From JAYREN01 sp963663375 (GTDB lineage: Bacteria; Acidobacteriota; Holophagae; Holophagales; Holophagaceae), in assembly GCA_963663375.1 (NCBI GenBank), contig OY760195.1:2852001-2916000 (forward strand): a stretch of 64,000 bases of DNA, in the 5' to 3' direction. Below, piece after piece: positions 7,691 to 16,195 of this stretch (position 1 is its first letter; each line of letters begins with the position of its first letter). Both the position numbers and the translations under genes were made by a program. Under the pieces are notes generated by a model. The model had not been told where the DNA came from and searched no databases. It worked only from the letters and a program-made list of their open reading frames with translations.

Positions 7691-10006
7691 TCAGTCTCTG
7701 AGCAGTTCCTGGGCCACGGCAAAGAGTTGCTGAAGGGTGAAGGGCTTAGGCAGGTAGCGAAGGTACGGATCCTGGGCCAAGGCACTCTCGATCCCTTCCA
7801 GCCCGTATCCACTGGCGAGAATGACGGGCATCTTGGAGCCTGTGGCGCGAATGTGGGCGAGGAGCTCCATGCCCGTCATCTCGGGCATCCGCTGATCGCT
7901 GAGCACGAGGTCGAAGGGTTTTTCCTGCCAGAGCGTCCACCCCTGACGGCCGTCCGAGGCCGCCTCCACCTGGGCCTTCCGCTGGCTTAAGGCCTCCATT
8001 TCCAGGTCGCGCAAATGGGTTTCGTCTTCGACCACCAGGACCCGTCGCCCAGCTAAGAATTCGATGGGGATTTCAGCAGGATGCGGGGAGGGGGGCGTGG
8101 CTGTTCCACCGGGGCTTGAGCTGAGATACACCCTGAACTCAGCACCCTTCCCGGGTTCACTGTCCACTTCGATCCTGCCCCCGTGGGCCTTGATGATGCC
8201 GAAAACCATGGCCAGCCCCAGTCCCGTGCCCTTGCCAATGGCCTTGGTTGTGAAGAATGGGTCGAAAATTTTCGGCAGTACATCCTTGGGAATCCCGGTG
8301 CCGCTGTCTCGAACCGTCAGGCAAACCTCGTTGGCGGCCTGCCTCCGGGTTGTGATCCCCAGGGTGCCCCCCTCGGGCATGGCGTCTCGGGCATTGATGG
8401 CGAGGTTCATCAATACCTGCTCCAGGCTCACGCTCTCGCCCTGGACAGAGGGGAGTTGAGAATCGAGATCGAGATTGAGGCGGATGCGACCACCTAGGAG
8501 CCGTTCGAGGAGGGATGCGGTGTGGCGAACAACATCGTTGAGATCGATGGTGTCGAGTTCCGGTTTGGCCTGATGGGTGAACCCCAGTAGAGACCGGATC
8601 ATGCGCGCGCAGCGCTGGGCAGCCTCCTCGGCTCGGTCCAGTCGCAGGGTGATGGGATGCCCGGGCGCAACCAACTCCCGACCCAGGTTGATCTGGCCCA
8701 CGATGGCCGCTAGCTGGTTGTTGACATCGTGGGCGATGCCTCCGGTGAGGGTACCGACCATCTCAAGGCGCTGGCTGTGCTGGAGCTTGAGCTGGAGTTC
8801 GACCTCTTTCTCTAGGGCCGTCGTTGCCCGCTGTAGGGCTTCACTCAGGGCTCCGATCTCCAGGATGTCGGAGGGGATGGTGACTGGCACCGCCCCCGTG
8901 CCGAGGGCCTGGGCCGCGCCCGAGAGATGTTCCAGGGGGGCGGAAATGCGATGGGCCATGTGGAAGGCGCGCCAGGTCGCCAGGAGGGAAGCCAGGATCC
9001 CCGCACCCAGGATCACGAGGGCCACACGGCGCCCCCCCCCGCGATAGTCCTCATCGGGCACCGCAAGGCTCAGGAACCACTTCACCCCCTCGACGCCTTC
9101 AAGGGGCTGGACGATGCAGGAGTAGCCCGTACCGTGGTCCCTAATCGGAAAGAGCTTGGTTGGGCGCTGGAGGATATCCCAACGCTTGAGCAGCTCCACG
9201 AACAGTGGCAGGAAATCTCCGGAGAGGGGCTTGAGGAAAGGGGCGGCCTCCGCTGTGTTCGTGCGGAGTGAGGTGCCCCGGGGAAGGATGAGGGCCCTGC
9301 CCTCGTTATCGCTGACCAGGGCCCGACTGTTGGGAGTGGGCTGGACGGCCCAGGTGCGCTGACTCAGGGAGTCCAGGAGTATGTCCGAACAGAGGGCACC
9401 CCGAAAGCGACCGTCGGCATCCCTCAGGGGAATGGCAAAGCTGAGACCGTGGGTAGGGCGGTCCACAAACTGGTAGGCTCCCACCCATTGAGGACCGGGA
9501 GCCTGCTGGGCTGTCCTGAACCAGGGGCGCTGAAACACGCGATAGGGCGTGGGCTCCCAGAAGGTGTGCGCCAGGGGCCGGCCCTCCTTTCGCAGGTAGC
9601 GTTTCTGGGCTTCCACTTTTCGGGCATCCAGGTGGTAGGTTGCCAACCCTCCGGGCATGCGGCTCATGGAAAGGCCCCAGCCCTCAACGGAGATCAGGAC
9701 GAGATTGGCCACGGAGGGGAATTCTTCCAGCAGGGAGGCCAGCTGGATCTCGGCGCCAGGAATATCCTCGGTGCCGATCGCCCCCTCCTGCCACCACCGG
9801 GCAGCGGTGCGTCCTACCCGTTCGACTTCTGAGAGATCCCTGCGGATGTCCCGGGCGAGTTTGTCCAGGTCCTCACTGGACCGCGCTTCGACCTGCTGGT
9901 CCAGGATCCGATTGATTCCGACCCAGGCGAGTCCCGTTGAAACCACCGCCAGCAGCCCGAACAGGAGCAGTAGTTCCTTCAGGATCAGGCGACGGATGGG
10001 TTGCAT
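7691..10006 (-). CDS. Membrane hybrid histidine kinase with C-terminal receiver
   Basis: The 771-residue sensor has a transmembrane segment at about 12-30, a periplasmic Cache-like sensing region (about 35-325), a second transmembrane segment (328-347) and a HAMP-like linker. The HisKA domain has phospho-acceptor His426 in GGIAHDVNNQ. The ATPase domain has N-box NLAINARDAM, DSGTGI, FDPFFTTK and GKGTGLGLAM. A receiver follows with acceptor Asp704 (LVLSDQRMPEM) and Lys754 (PKPF). It probably senses a small ligand outside the cytoplasm. The ATG at 10006 starts just before the membrane segment; upstream GTG options only add an unlikely leader. No separate response regulator is adjacent. Confidence 0.9.
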   Translation of the reverse strand: MQPIRRLILKELLLLFGLLAVVSTGLAWVGINRILDQQVEARSSEDLDKLARDIRRDLSEVERVGRTAARWWQEGAIGTEDIPGAEIQLASLLEEFPSVANLVLISVEGWGLSMSRMPGGLATYHLDARKVEAQKRYLRKEGRPLAHTFWEPTPYRVFQRPWFRTAQQAPGPQWVGAYQFVDRPTHGLSFAIPLRDADGRFRGALCSDILLDSLSQRTWAVQPTPNSRALVSDNEGRALILPRGTSLRTNTAEAAPFLKPLSGDFLPLFVELLKRWDILQRPTKLFPIRDHGTGYSCIVQPLEGVEGVKWFLSLAVPDEDYRGGGRRVALVILGAGILASLLATWRAFHMAHRISAPLEHLSGAAQALGTGAVPVTIPSDILEIGALSEALQRATTALEKEVELQLKLQHSQRLEMVGTLTGGIAHDVNNQLAAIVGQINLGRELVAPGHPITLRLDRAEEAAQRCARMIRSLLGFTHQAKPELDTIDLNDVVRHTASLLERLLGGRIRLNLDLDSQLPSVQGESVSLEQVLMNLAINARDAMPEGGTLGITTRRQAANEVCLTVRDSGTGIPKDVLPKIFDPFFTTKAIGKGTGLGLAMVFGIIKAHGGRIEVDSEPGKGAEFRVYLSSSPGGTATPPSPHPAEIPIEFLAGRRVLVVEDETHLRDLEMEALSQRKAQVEAASDGRQGWTLWQEKPFDLVLSDQRMPEMTGMELLAHIRATGSKMPVILASGYGLEGIESALAQDPYLRYLPKPFTLQQLFAVAQELLRD

Positions 10007-10327
10007 GGGGACCGCGCACGTCAAATGGGATTTGAAATGATGTCGAGCTGGACGGATTCTACTGAGGCACAAAGGCCTTGTCTCGAAAAGATCCAGGACT
10101 CGAATTCGGGCCGCAATTTCTCTCAACCGAAATGGCACTCAACGTGAGTCGAGAAAAATTCGGTGATCTGGGACCGAGCCTCTAGCAGGAGGGGCCATCG
10201 TGGCCTTCCCCAAGCTCACCAACGGTGACCCGAGATAATCTCGAAAGGATCAAGGCCGGAGGATCTCCTTGCAGGATCCTCCGGCCTGAGTCGATTCTTG
10301 TCTGACTTTGTCTCCCTACCCGCCTTC
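10007..10327. other. Intergenic region between kinase and mce
   Basis: These 321 bases hold the upstream region of the hybrid kinase (minus strand) and the terminator of mce. A short palindrome with arms ACTCA and TGAGT spaced by 3 bases lies at 10137-10149, about 130 bases upstream of the kinase start. I see no gene and no riboswitch here. Confidence 0.5.
10253..10287 (-). terminator. Hairpin terminator after mce
   Basis: A perfect 13-base-pair GC-rich stem (AGGCCGGAGGATC at 10253-10265 and its complement at 10275-10287) with a 9-base loop lies about 40 bases past the mce stop. The T-rich tract after it on the minus strand is weak (TTGATCCTTT), so termination may be only partly factor-independent. 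Confidence 0.6.
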
Positions 10328-10738
10328 TCAGTGCTTCTCGGGCTGGCAGACCTCGATGAGCACACCGCCGGTCTCCGCGGGGTGGATGAAGGCGATGCGG
10401 TTGCCGTGGGCGCCCTTGCGGGGAGCCTTGTCGATCATGCGGACGCCCTTCTCCAGGAGCTCCTTCACGGCCGCGTCCACATCATCCACTTCAAAGGCCA
10501 GATGGTGGATGCCGGGGCCCTTCTTTTCCAGGAACTTGCCCACAGGCCCTTCGGGGTCGGTGCTCTCCAGATACTCCAGGGTGCTCTCGCCGATAGGGTA
10601 GAAGGCCGTGCGCACCTTCTGGTCGGCCACTTCCTCGATGTGCTCCTGCTTCAAGCCGAAGATTCGGTCCAGGCGCTCCATGGCTTCGGAAAGGGTGGGA
10701 GACGCGATACCCAAATGACTGATGCGCAGAATCTTCAT
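10328..10738 (-). CDS. mce: Methylmalonyl-CoA epimerase
   Basis: The 136-residue VOC-fold metalloenzyme interconverts (R)- and (S)-methylmalonyl-CoA in propionate metabolism. Seen: KILRISHLGIA with the first metal His, the internal GIHHLAFEVDDV with the second His, and C-terminal GVLIEVCQPE with the metal Glu. Length is typical. The ATG at 10738 has a CCGGAGG ribosome site; an in-frame ATG 18 bases upstream is less well placed. It stands alone between two signalling genes. It fits functionally with the methylmalonyl-CoA decarboxylase at 46339-47118. Confidence 0.92.
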   Translation of the reverse strand: MKILRISHLGIASPTLSEAMERLDRIFGLKQEHIEEVADQKVRTAFYPIGESTLEYLESTDPEGPVGKFLEKKGPGIHHLAFEVDDVDAAVKELLEKGVRMIDKAPRKGAHGNRIAFIHPAETGGVLIEVCQPEKH

Positions 10739-10868
10739 GAAAACCTCCGGGGTCATTGTATCGGTTGGTAATCCACCGAAACCATGAGGGGAATGAAAGG
10801 TGACTGGAATTTACGAGCGGAACCCAATCAGCCGAATACCCCAGGGTCCACTTCCTTTGAGGTCTTCC

Positions 10869-12461
10869 ATGGCAGGCATGATGGATCGGTTCCGTCCGCA
10901 ATCCCTTTCGGGCAAGGTGCTGCTGCTTGTCCTTGCGCCCCTGGCAGTAGTCTTTCTGGCCTCCTGGCTGCTGCTGGTGCCAACCCTGGAGAGTGCCTTC
11001 CTGGAATCCCGCAAGGAATACCTGCAGCACCTCTCCGAAACGGCCTACGGTGTCCTGGAAGGCCAGGAGGCTCAGGTCAAGGCGGGAGCCATCAACCGCG
11101 AAGAGGCTCAGAAGCGGGCCTTGGGGCTCCTCAAGGCCATCCGCTTCGGGAAGACGGGCTATTTCTACGTGTTCACCCGCGACCTTCGCATCGTTACCGT
11201 CCCCATCAAGCCGGAGATGGAAGGCCAGCTCGTGGATAGCTTCAAGGATGCAGGGGGGAAGCTCATCTACGTTGAACTGAACCAGCTCGGCCGCAACCCC
11301 GAGGGCGGGTTCCTGGATCTCGTCTTCGCCAAGCCCGGTCAGACGGGCGTCTATCCCAAGCTCAACTACGTGAAATGCTTTGAACCCTGGGGTTGGAACA
11401 TAGGCACCGGCGTCTACATGGATGACCTGCGGGCCCAGATCCGCACCTACACTTGGTCCATCCTGGGTGGCCTGCTGCTCCTTTCCGGCCTGCTCTTCCT
11501 GGCGGTGCGCGCCTTCGCCCAGCGCATGGTCCGGCCTCTCGGGGCGCTGGTGTGTGGGCTCCAGAACAGTGACCTCACCCAGGAGATTCGCATCGAAAGC
11601 CAGGATGAGATCGGTGCGGCGGCGAGTGCCTTCAATACTTACAACGCTGGGCTGCGGGGGATGATTCTGGAGGTCTCTGGCTATGCGGCCCGAGTGGCTT
11701 CGGGCAGCACGGAGCTGGCCGCCTCGGCGGAGGAAATGGAGCGGGCCGTGGCGGACATCGCCAAGGTCAGCGAGAACCTGAAGGTCTCCGGGGAGAAGGT
11801 GGCTGGGGCCATGGGTGAGTTGTCCGACAACGCGGAGCTGGTGGCGACCCACACCCGAGAGAGCCAGCACGAAACCCAGGAGGCCGTGAAGGACACGGCC
11901 CGCAGCGCCGAGGCGGGGGAAGGCGCCGTGCGGGGCATGGGCGAAATCCAGTCGGTGACTGGCCAGATCGTGCAGGCGGTGCGGGTAATCCAGGACATCG
12001 CCCGCCAGACGAACCTGCTGAGCCTCAACGCCGCTATCGAAGCGGCCAAGGCGGGTGCCCAGGGCAAGGGCTTTGCGGTGGTGGCCGAGGAGGTGCGCAA
12101 GCTGGCGGAGCGCAGCCGAGGCGCCGCCAAGGAGATCGAGGAGCTGATACAACGCACCCAGGATGCAGTGTCCGGGGGAGTCACCAGCGCCCGTACCACC
12201 ATGGAGAGTCTGGAGACTATTCGGGGACGCATCACGGACATGGCGGGCCGCATCGAGCAGATCGGCATCTTCGCCAGTGGGCAGGCCGAAACCAGCACCC
12301 AGGTCACCCGGATGATGGGCGAAACTTCCCAGGGGTTGGCCCAGAATGCCACCGCCACCCATGAGCTTTCCGCCACCGTTCATGAGATTGCCAAGACATC
12401 CGATGATCTCGCCCAGGTAGCCGAAGGGCTGCGGCATCTGGTGGGCGGCTTCAGGCTATAG
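10869..12461 (+). CDS. Methyl-accepting chemotaxis protein with single Cache domain
   Basis: This 530-residue transmembrane chemoreceptor has a membrane segment near residues 14-34, a periplasmic single-Cache domain (KTGYFYVFTRDLRIVTVP and the WGWNIGTGVYMDDL end), a second membrane segment (ILGGLLLLSGLLFLAVRAFA) and HAMP. The cytoplasmic signalling hairpin has the highly conserved tip around IAEEVRKLAERS-like sequence (AEEVRKLAERSRGAAKEIEELI). It would report ligand binding to CheA. I chose the ATG at 10869, preceded by GAGG; nearby ATGs at 10878 and 10881 are possible. A sensor kinase begins one base after its stop, which suggests a shared transcript. Confidence 0.9.
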   Translation: MAGMMDRFRPQSLSGKVLLLVLAPLAVVFLASWLLLVPTLESAFLESRKEYLQHLSETAYGVLEGQEAQVKAGAINREEAQKRALGLLKAIRFGKTGYFYVFTRDLRIVTVPIKPEMEGQLVDSFKDAGGKLIYVELNQLGRNPEGGFLDLVFAKPGQTGVYPKLNYVKCFEPWGWNIGTGVYMDDLRAQIRTYTWSILGGLLLLSGLLFLAVRAFAQRMVRPLGALVCGLQNSDLTQEIRIESQDEIGAAASAFNTYNAGLRGMILEVSGYAARVASGSTELAASAEEMERAVADIAKVSENLKVSGEKVAGAMGELSDNAELVATHTRESQHETQEAVKDTARSAEAGEGAVRGMGEIQSVTGQIVQAVRVIQDIARQTNLLSLNAAIEAAKAGAQGKGFAVVAEEVRKLAERSRGAAKEIEELIQRTQDAVSGGVTSARTTMESLETIRGRITDMAGRIEQIGIFASGQAETSTQVTRMMGETSQGLAQNATATHELSATVHEIAKTSDDLAQVAEGLRHLVGGFRL

Positions 12462-12462
12462 C

Positions 12463-14649
12463 GTGATTAATTTGCGCGCTCTCCTGGGCATTGCCGCCCG
12501 TGTGCTCCTGCTCTTCGAGCTGCTGGCGGGCGGTGTGAAGCTGGGCGCCGAAAATCCCAGGAACAAACAGGTGCTCATCCTCCACAGCTACCACCTGGGC
12601 TATGTCTGGACCTCGAACATCCATGACGGCATTCTCGAGGTCCTCAAGGCAGCCGGGGTTGGGGTGGATATCCGGACCGAGTACCTGGACTGGAAGCATT
12701 TCCCCACGGAGGAGAATCTCACCCGCCAGTTCGAGAGTCTCAAGGCCAAGTATCGGGGTCATCCCTTCCACCTCGTGATCACCTCGGACAACATCGCCAC
12801 CGAATTCGTAATGAAACACCGGGAAGAGTTGTTTCCAGGTGTACCGATTGCCTTCTGCGGCTTTAACGGTTTTTCGCCATCGCTGTTGAGAAATATCCCC
12901 AGCGTTACGGGAGTCGCCGAACATGTGGACGGCGCAGGTACACTGGAAGTCGCCCTTCAGCTCCTGCCTCAGGCACGGCGGGTCTTGGTGGTTTGCGATG
13001 GTACGGAGACGGGTCGAGCCGTGCGGAGCACCCTCGAATCCGCAAGGAGGCGTTTTCAGGGGCAGCTGGAATTCGAGTTTCTTGGCGAGGCGCACGCCAC
13101 AGAGGAAGTCATTCAGGCGGTGGTCCAGGTCCCTCCGAATACCTTCATCCTGATCGGGCCCTTTAACCAGGATCGTGAGGGTCGCTTTCTGGATCTGTGG
13201 GAGTTATCCGCCCTCCTGCGGGAGCGGGGCGTGAAAGCCCCGGTCTTCCACCTCTACGAGGAGGCTCTGGGGCACGGCTCTGTGGGTGGGAGCCTTATGG
13301 GTGGGCATCAACAGGGAGAAGCTGCGGGAAGGCTTGCGGTCCGCATCCTCCAAGGCGAGGATGCAGGCCGAATACCTGTGATGGAACGGCCCACCGTGCG
13401 GACCGTGGTGGATTTCCGTGAAATGCAGCGTAATGGCATTCCGGAATCTCGACTGCATTCAGGTTGGGCCGTCTTGAATCCTCCCCGCAATTTCTACGAT
13501 CGCAACAAGGGTCTGGTCTTGAGTAGCCTCGCACTTTCTCTGCTGACGGTGTTTGGCCTGTCGGCGACCCTCGTGCTGCGGATTCAGGCCGAAGGCGCGA
13601 TTCGTCGCAGCGAGGCACGCCTTCGTACCCTGGTCCAACACATGCCGGTGCTCATTTGCGCCTTTGATCCTGAAGGAAAAATCATCGTCTGGAACCGTGC
13701 CTGCGAACAATGCACTGGCTATTCCGATGGGGAAGTGGCGGAGGATCCAGTTGCTGAAACTTCCGAGCTGCTGGGAGACGAGGCACGCGCTCGCCTCCTG
13801 GGGCTGGCTCGGGGAGAAGGACTGGAGTCCGAGGTAGAGCTAAGTCTGCGCGCCAAGAATGGAGAGACGCGGACCGTTCGCTGGTTCAGTGAATCCCGGC
13901 GGTTCCCCATACTGGGCTGGACTGGCTGGGCGGTCGGCGTGGATGTCACGCGCCAGTTGGAGGCCGAGGAACAGCTTCGCCGCAGCCAGCGGATGGAATC
14001 TCTCGGAACGCTGGCGGGTGGTATCGCCCACGATTTTGGGAACCTGCTCACGGCCATCCAGGGGAGCGTCCAGCTCCTTGAAGAGGATGGGGATGACCCT
14101 CAGCAGAGGCAGCACCACGCGGATGTGATCGCTCGGGCGGCTCGGCGGGGGGCCGATCTGGTCAAGCAATTGATGAGATTTGCGAGGGCAGAGCCTGCAA
14201 CCCTCGAATTCGTGGACATCCATGAACTGCTTGGAGAGCTTCGCCAGATGCTGGAGCGGACCCTCCCTCGCAACATTGACCTTGAGATTGACATGGGCGC
14301 AACTAACCATCGCGTTCGTGGGGATGGTGGCCAGATCATGCAGATGCTTCTGAATCCGGCGCTGAATGCCCGAGACGCGATGCCTTCGGGGGGGCGCTTG
14401 TCCTTCCATACCCAAAACCCGGAGGGGCAGGTTTGTATCGCCGTGCAGGACACAGGAGCTGGCATGAGCCCTGCTGTTTTGCGGAAGATCTTCGAGCCCT
14501 TTTTCACCACTAAGGCTCCGGGAAAAGGAACGGGGATGGGGTTGGCTATGACCTACACCCTGGTGCAGAATCATGGCGGCCAGATCCGCGTGGAGAGCGA
14601 GCCCGGACAGGGCACCACGTTCCACTTGAGCTTCCCGCTGTCGTCTTAG
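12463..14649 (+). CDS. Sensor histidine kinase with ABC-substrate-binding-like sensor and PAS
   Basis: This 728-residue protein starts with a hydrophobic leader, then a periplasmic domain of the ABC-transporter substrate-binding type (about 35-330; VLILHSYHLGYVWT, DLVITSDN-like HLVITSDNIATEF). A transmembrane segment (351-372), a PAS domain (about 382-498), HisKA with His523 in GGIAHDFGNLL, and an ATPase domain (DTGAGM, FEPFFTTK, GKGTGMGLAM) follow. The N-box reads NPALNARDAM, with Pro where Leu or Ala is usual. No receiver is attached. The start is a GTG one base after the chemoreceptor stop. The two may sense related ligands. The 3' end overlaps the convergent gene by 4 bases. Confidence 0.88.
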   Translation: MINLRALLGIAARVLLLFELLAGGVKLGAENPRNKQVLILHSYHLGYVWTSNIHDGILEVLKAAGVGVDIRTEYLDWKHFPTEENLTRQFESLKAKYRGHPFHLVITSDNIATEFVMKHREELFPGVPIAFCGFNGFSPSLLRNIPSVTGVAEHVDGAGTLEVALQLLPQARRVLVVCDGTETGRAVRSTLESARRRFQGQLEFEFLGEAHATEEVIQAVVQVPPNTFILIGPFNQDREGRFLDLWELSALLRERGVKAPVFHLYEEALGHGSVGGSLMGGHQQGEAAGRLAVRILQGEDAGRIPVMERPTVRTVVDFREMQRNGIPESRLHSGWAVLNPPRNFYDRNKGLVLSSLALSLLTVFGLSATLVLRIQAEGAIRRSEARLRTLVQHMPVLICAFDPEGKIIVWNRACEQCTGYSDGEVAEDPVAETSELLGDEARARLLGLARGEGLESEVELSLRAKNGETRTVRWFSESRRFPILGWTGWAVGVDVTRQLEAEEQLRRSQRMESLGTLAGGIAHDFGNLLTAIQGSVQLLEEDGDDPQQRQHHADVIARAARRGADLVKQLMRFARAEPATLEFVDIHELLGELRQMLERTLPRNIDLEIDMGATNHRVRGDGGQIMQMLLNPALNARDAMPSGGRLSFHTQNPEGQVCIAVQDTGAGMSPAVLRKIFEPFFTTKAPGKGTGMGLAMTYTLVQNHGGQIRVESEPGQGTTFHLSFPLSS

Positions 14650-15146
14650 TCTTTTCGCCGAGCCTTTGCTGTCAGATGTTCCGGCGTAATGCGAAGCACG
14701 GCCGTGCGTCCAAATTCCTTGCGCATGGCCTCGGCGCCCTCGGCGGGATGCTGGGGCGCGAAGCGCTTCAGCAGGGCCTCCAGGGCTTGGCGCTTCTCAA
14801 TATCCTCCGTCACGAGCTCGGCCCTTCCAAAAACCACGGCGCTCTCGAAATTGGTGGCAAGCTCTGCAGGCTGAACTTCCGCGTTGGCCACGGCACAAAA
14901 GGACACCTTCGACTCGAAGGCCAGATTCTCCACCTTGTGCCCGGCCTGGGCGCAGTGGATGTAGATTCGACCTTCCACCACCACATGGTTCACGGGTACC
15001 CCATAGGGCCAGCCGTCTTCCCCCAGGGTGCTCAAAACGCCCCACTCCGCGCGCCGGAGGAGCTCCCAGGCTTCGGGAGTGGTGAGTTCGCGATCGTGGC
15101 GGCGCATGGGGTGGAACAAGGCTTCTCCCAGGGCATTGTCACTCAT
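14646..15146 (-). CDS. Pyridoxamine 5'-phosphate oxidase-fold flavoprotein (NimA-like)
   Basis: The 166-residue protein belongs to the split-barrel FMN-binding family. Family features are the opening MRRHDRELTTPEAWELL, LSTLGEDGWPYGVPVNHVV, and HKVENLAFESKVSFCAV. Members bind FMN or F420 and include nitroimidazole-resistance reductases; the physiological substrate is unknown. The ATG at 15146 overlaps the upstream membrane-protein gene by 8 bases. The internal Met at about residue 14 (MRRHDREL) is where many relatives begin and is an alternative start. Confidence 0.82.
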   Translation of the reverse strand: MSDNALGEALFHPMRRHDRELTTPEAWELLRRAEWGVLSTLGEDGWPYGVPVNHVVVEGRIYIHCAQAGHKVENLAFESKVSFCAVANAEVQPAELATNFESAVVFGRAELVTEDIEKRQALEALLKRFAPQHPAEGAEAMRKEFGRTAVLRITPEHLTAKARRKD

Positions 15147-15435
15147 GGTGCTGGATCAATCCCTGTGCCTTCCGCTTGCGTGTGATGAGCCAGAGGGCGG
15201 CGGTCCAGGTGGGTGCCAGTTCCACGAAGGGGGCCAGCTCGAAGGCGACCGTGGGCAGCAGGGCCCAGTGCCAGCCTACGAGGTACCAGAGCGCACCCAT
15301 GGCCGCCAGATCCAAGGGGGCGTTCACCCAGGTGCTCAGACCGGCGCTGAGGGGAAACATTCCGAGCTGAAGCAAATCCACCGCAATGGCGAAGATCCAG
15401 GCTAGGCGCAGGCGGTTGGGGGTCAGGGGTTTCAT
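15139..15435 (-). CDS. Small membrane protein
   Basis: The 98-residue product has about three hydrophobic segments (LAWIFAIAVDLLQLGMFPL, LDLAAMGALWYLVGWHWALL and AFELAPFVELAPTWTAALWL) and a basic C-terminus. It resembles small conserved inner-membrane proteins of unknown function. I chose the ATG at 15435; the longer open frame upstream mirrors the divergent HAD gene. It overlaps the NimA-like gene by 8 bases, so the two are probably co-translated. Confidence 0.65.
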   Translation of the reverse strand: MKPLTPNRLRLAWIFAIAVDLLQLGMFPLSAGLSTWVNAPLDLAAMGALWYLVGWHWALLPTVAFELAPFVELAPTWTAALWLITRKRKAQGLIQHHE

Positions 15436-15486
15436 GGCTTCAAGTCTAAGAGGCTCTCGGGTCTCCGGCCATGGGATGCTTCTTGA

Positions 15487-16095
15487 ATGAATGAACCGAT
15501 TCGCGGCGTCATCTTCGACTTCGGCAATGTCATCTACCGTTTCGACAACGGGCGGATCCTGGCGGGGCTTGCGCCGCTCTGCGGACGGTCGGTGGCGGAA
15601 CTGGCGGGGCTCATGGCGGGTTCTTCGCTGCCGGAGGATTACGAGGGGGGGCGACTGGATTCGGCCGAATTCCTGGCGGGTGTTTCCCGGCTCTGCGAGT
15701 ACCCCTTCGAGGTAGCGGCCTTCGTGCGTACCTTCACGGATATCTTCACGCCCATTAAAAGCACCCTGGAGCTGATTCGAGGGCTGAAACCCCATTACCG
15801 CCTTGGACTCATCTCAAACACCAACCCCTGGCACTTCGAACACGCCATCCGGACCTGCGAGGTCTTCCCGCTTTTCGACGCGGTCACGCTCTCCTTTGAT
15901 CTGAAGGCGATGAAGCCCGATCCGAGGCTCTTCGAGGATTCCCTTCGCAAACTGGATCTTTCCGCTGAGGCCTGCGTCTTCATCGACGACCGCCCGGAAT
16001 TCGCCGAGGCCGCGACTCAATTCGGAATGCATGGAATAACCTACACGGATCACCCGAACCTAATCCGGGAATTGGAGAAGCTGGACGTGCGGTAA
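15487..16095 (+). CDS. HAD-superfamily phosphatase, YihX-like
   Basis: The 202-residue protein matches subfamily IA HAD hydrolases. Motif I is FDFGNV, with Gly at the usual second Asp position as in YihX-type alpha-D-glucose-1-phosphatases. Motif II is LISNTNPWHFE, the lysine is in LKAMKPDPRLFE, and motif III is FIDDRPEF. It probably hydrolyses a sugar phosphate in the cytoplasm; exact substrate cannot be told. It starts 51 bases from the divergent membrane protein gene. Confidence 0.83.
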   Translation: MNEPIRGVIFDFGNVIYRFDNGRILAGLAPLCGRSVAELAGLMAGSSLPEDYEGGRLDSAEFLAGVSRLCEYPFEVAAFVRTFTDIFTPIKSTLELIRGLKPHYRLGLISNTNPWHFEHAIRTCEVFPLFDAVTLSFDLKAMKPDPRLFEDSLRKLDLSAEACVFIDDRPEFAEAATQFGMHGITYTDHPNLIRELEKLDVR

Positions 16096-16195
16096 AAGCG
16101 TGACCGAGGCCAGACGCGGGAAACCTCGGATCGCAAGGCGCCCAGGAGAACGCTGCCGCAGGTACCTCTCGTAAGATGAAGGGCAAGGAGGATCC

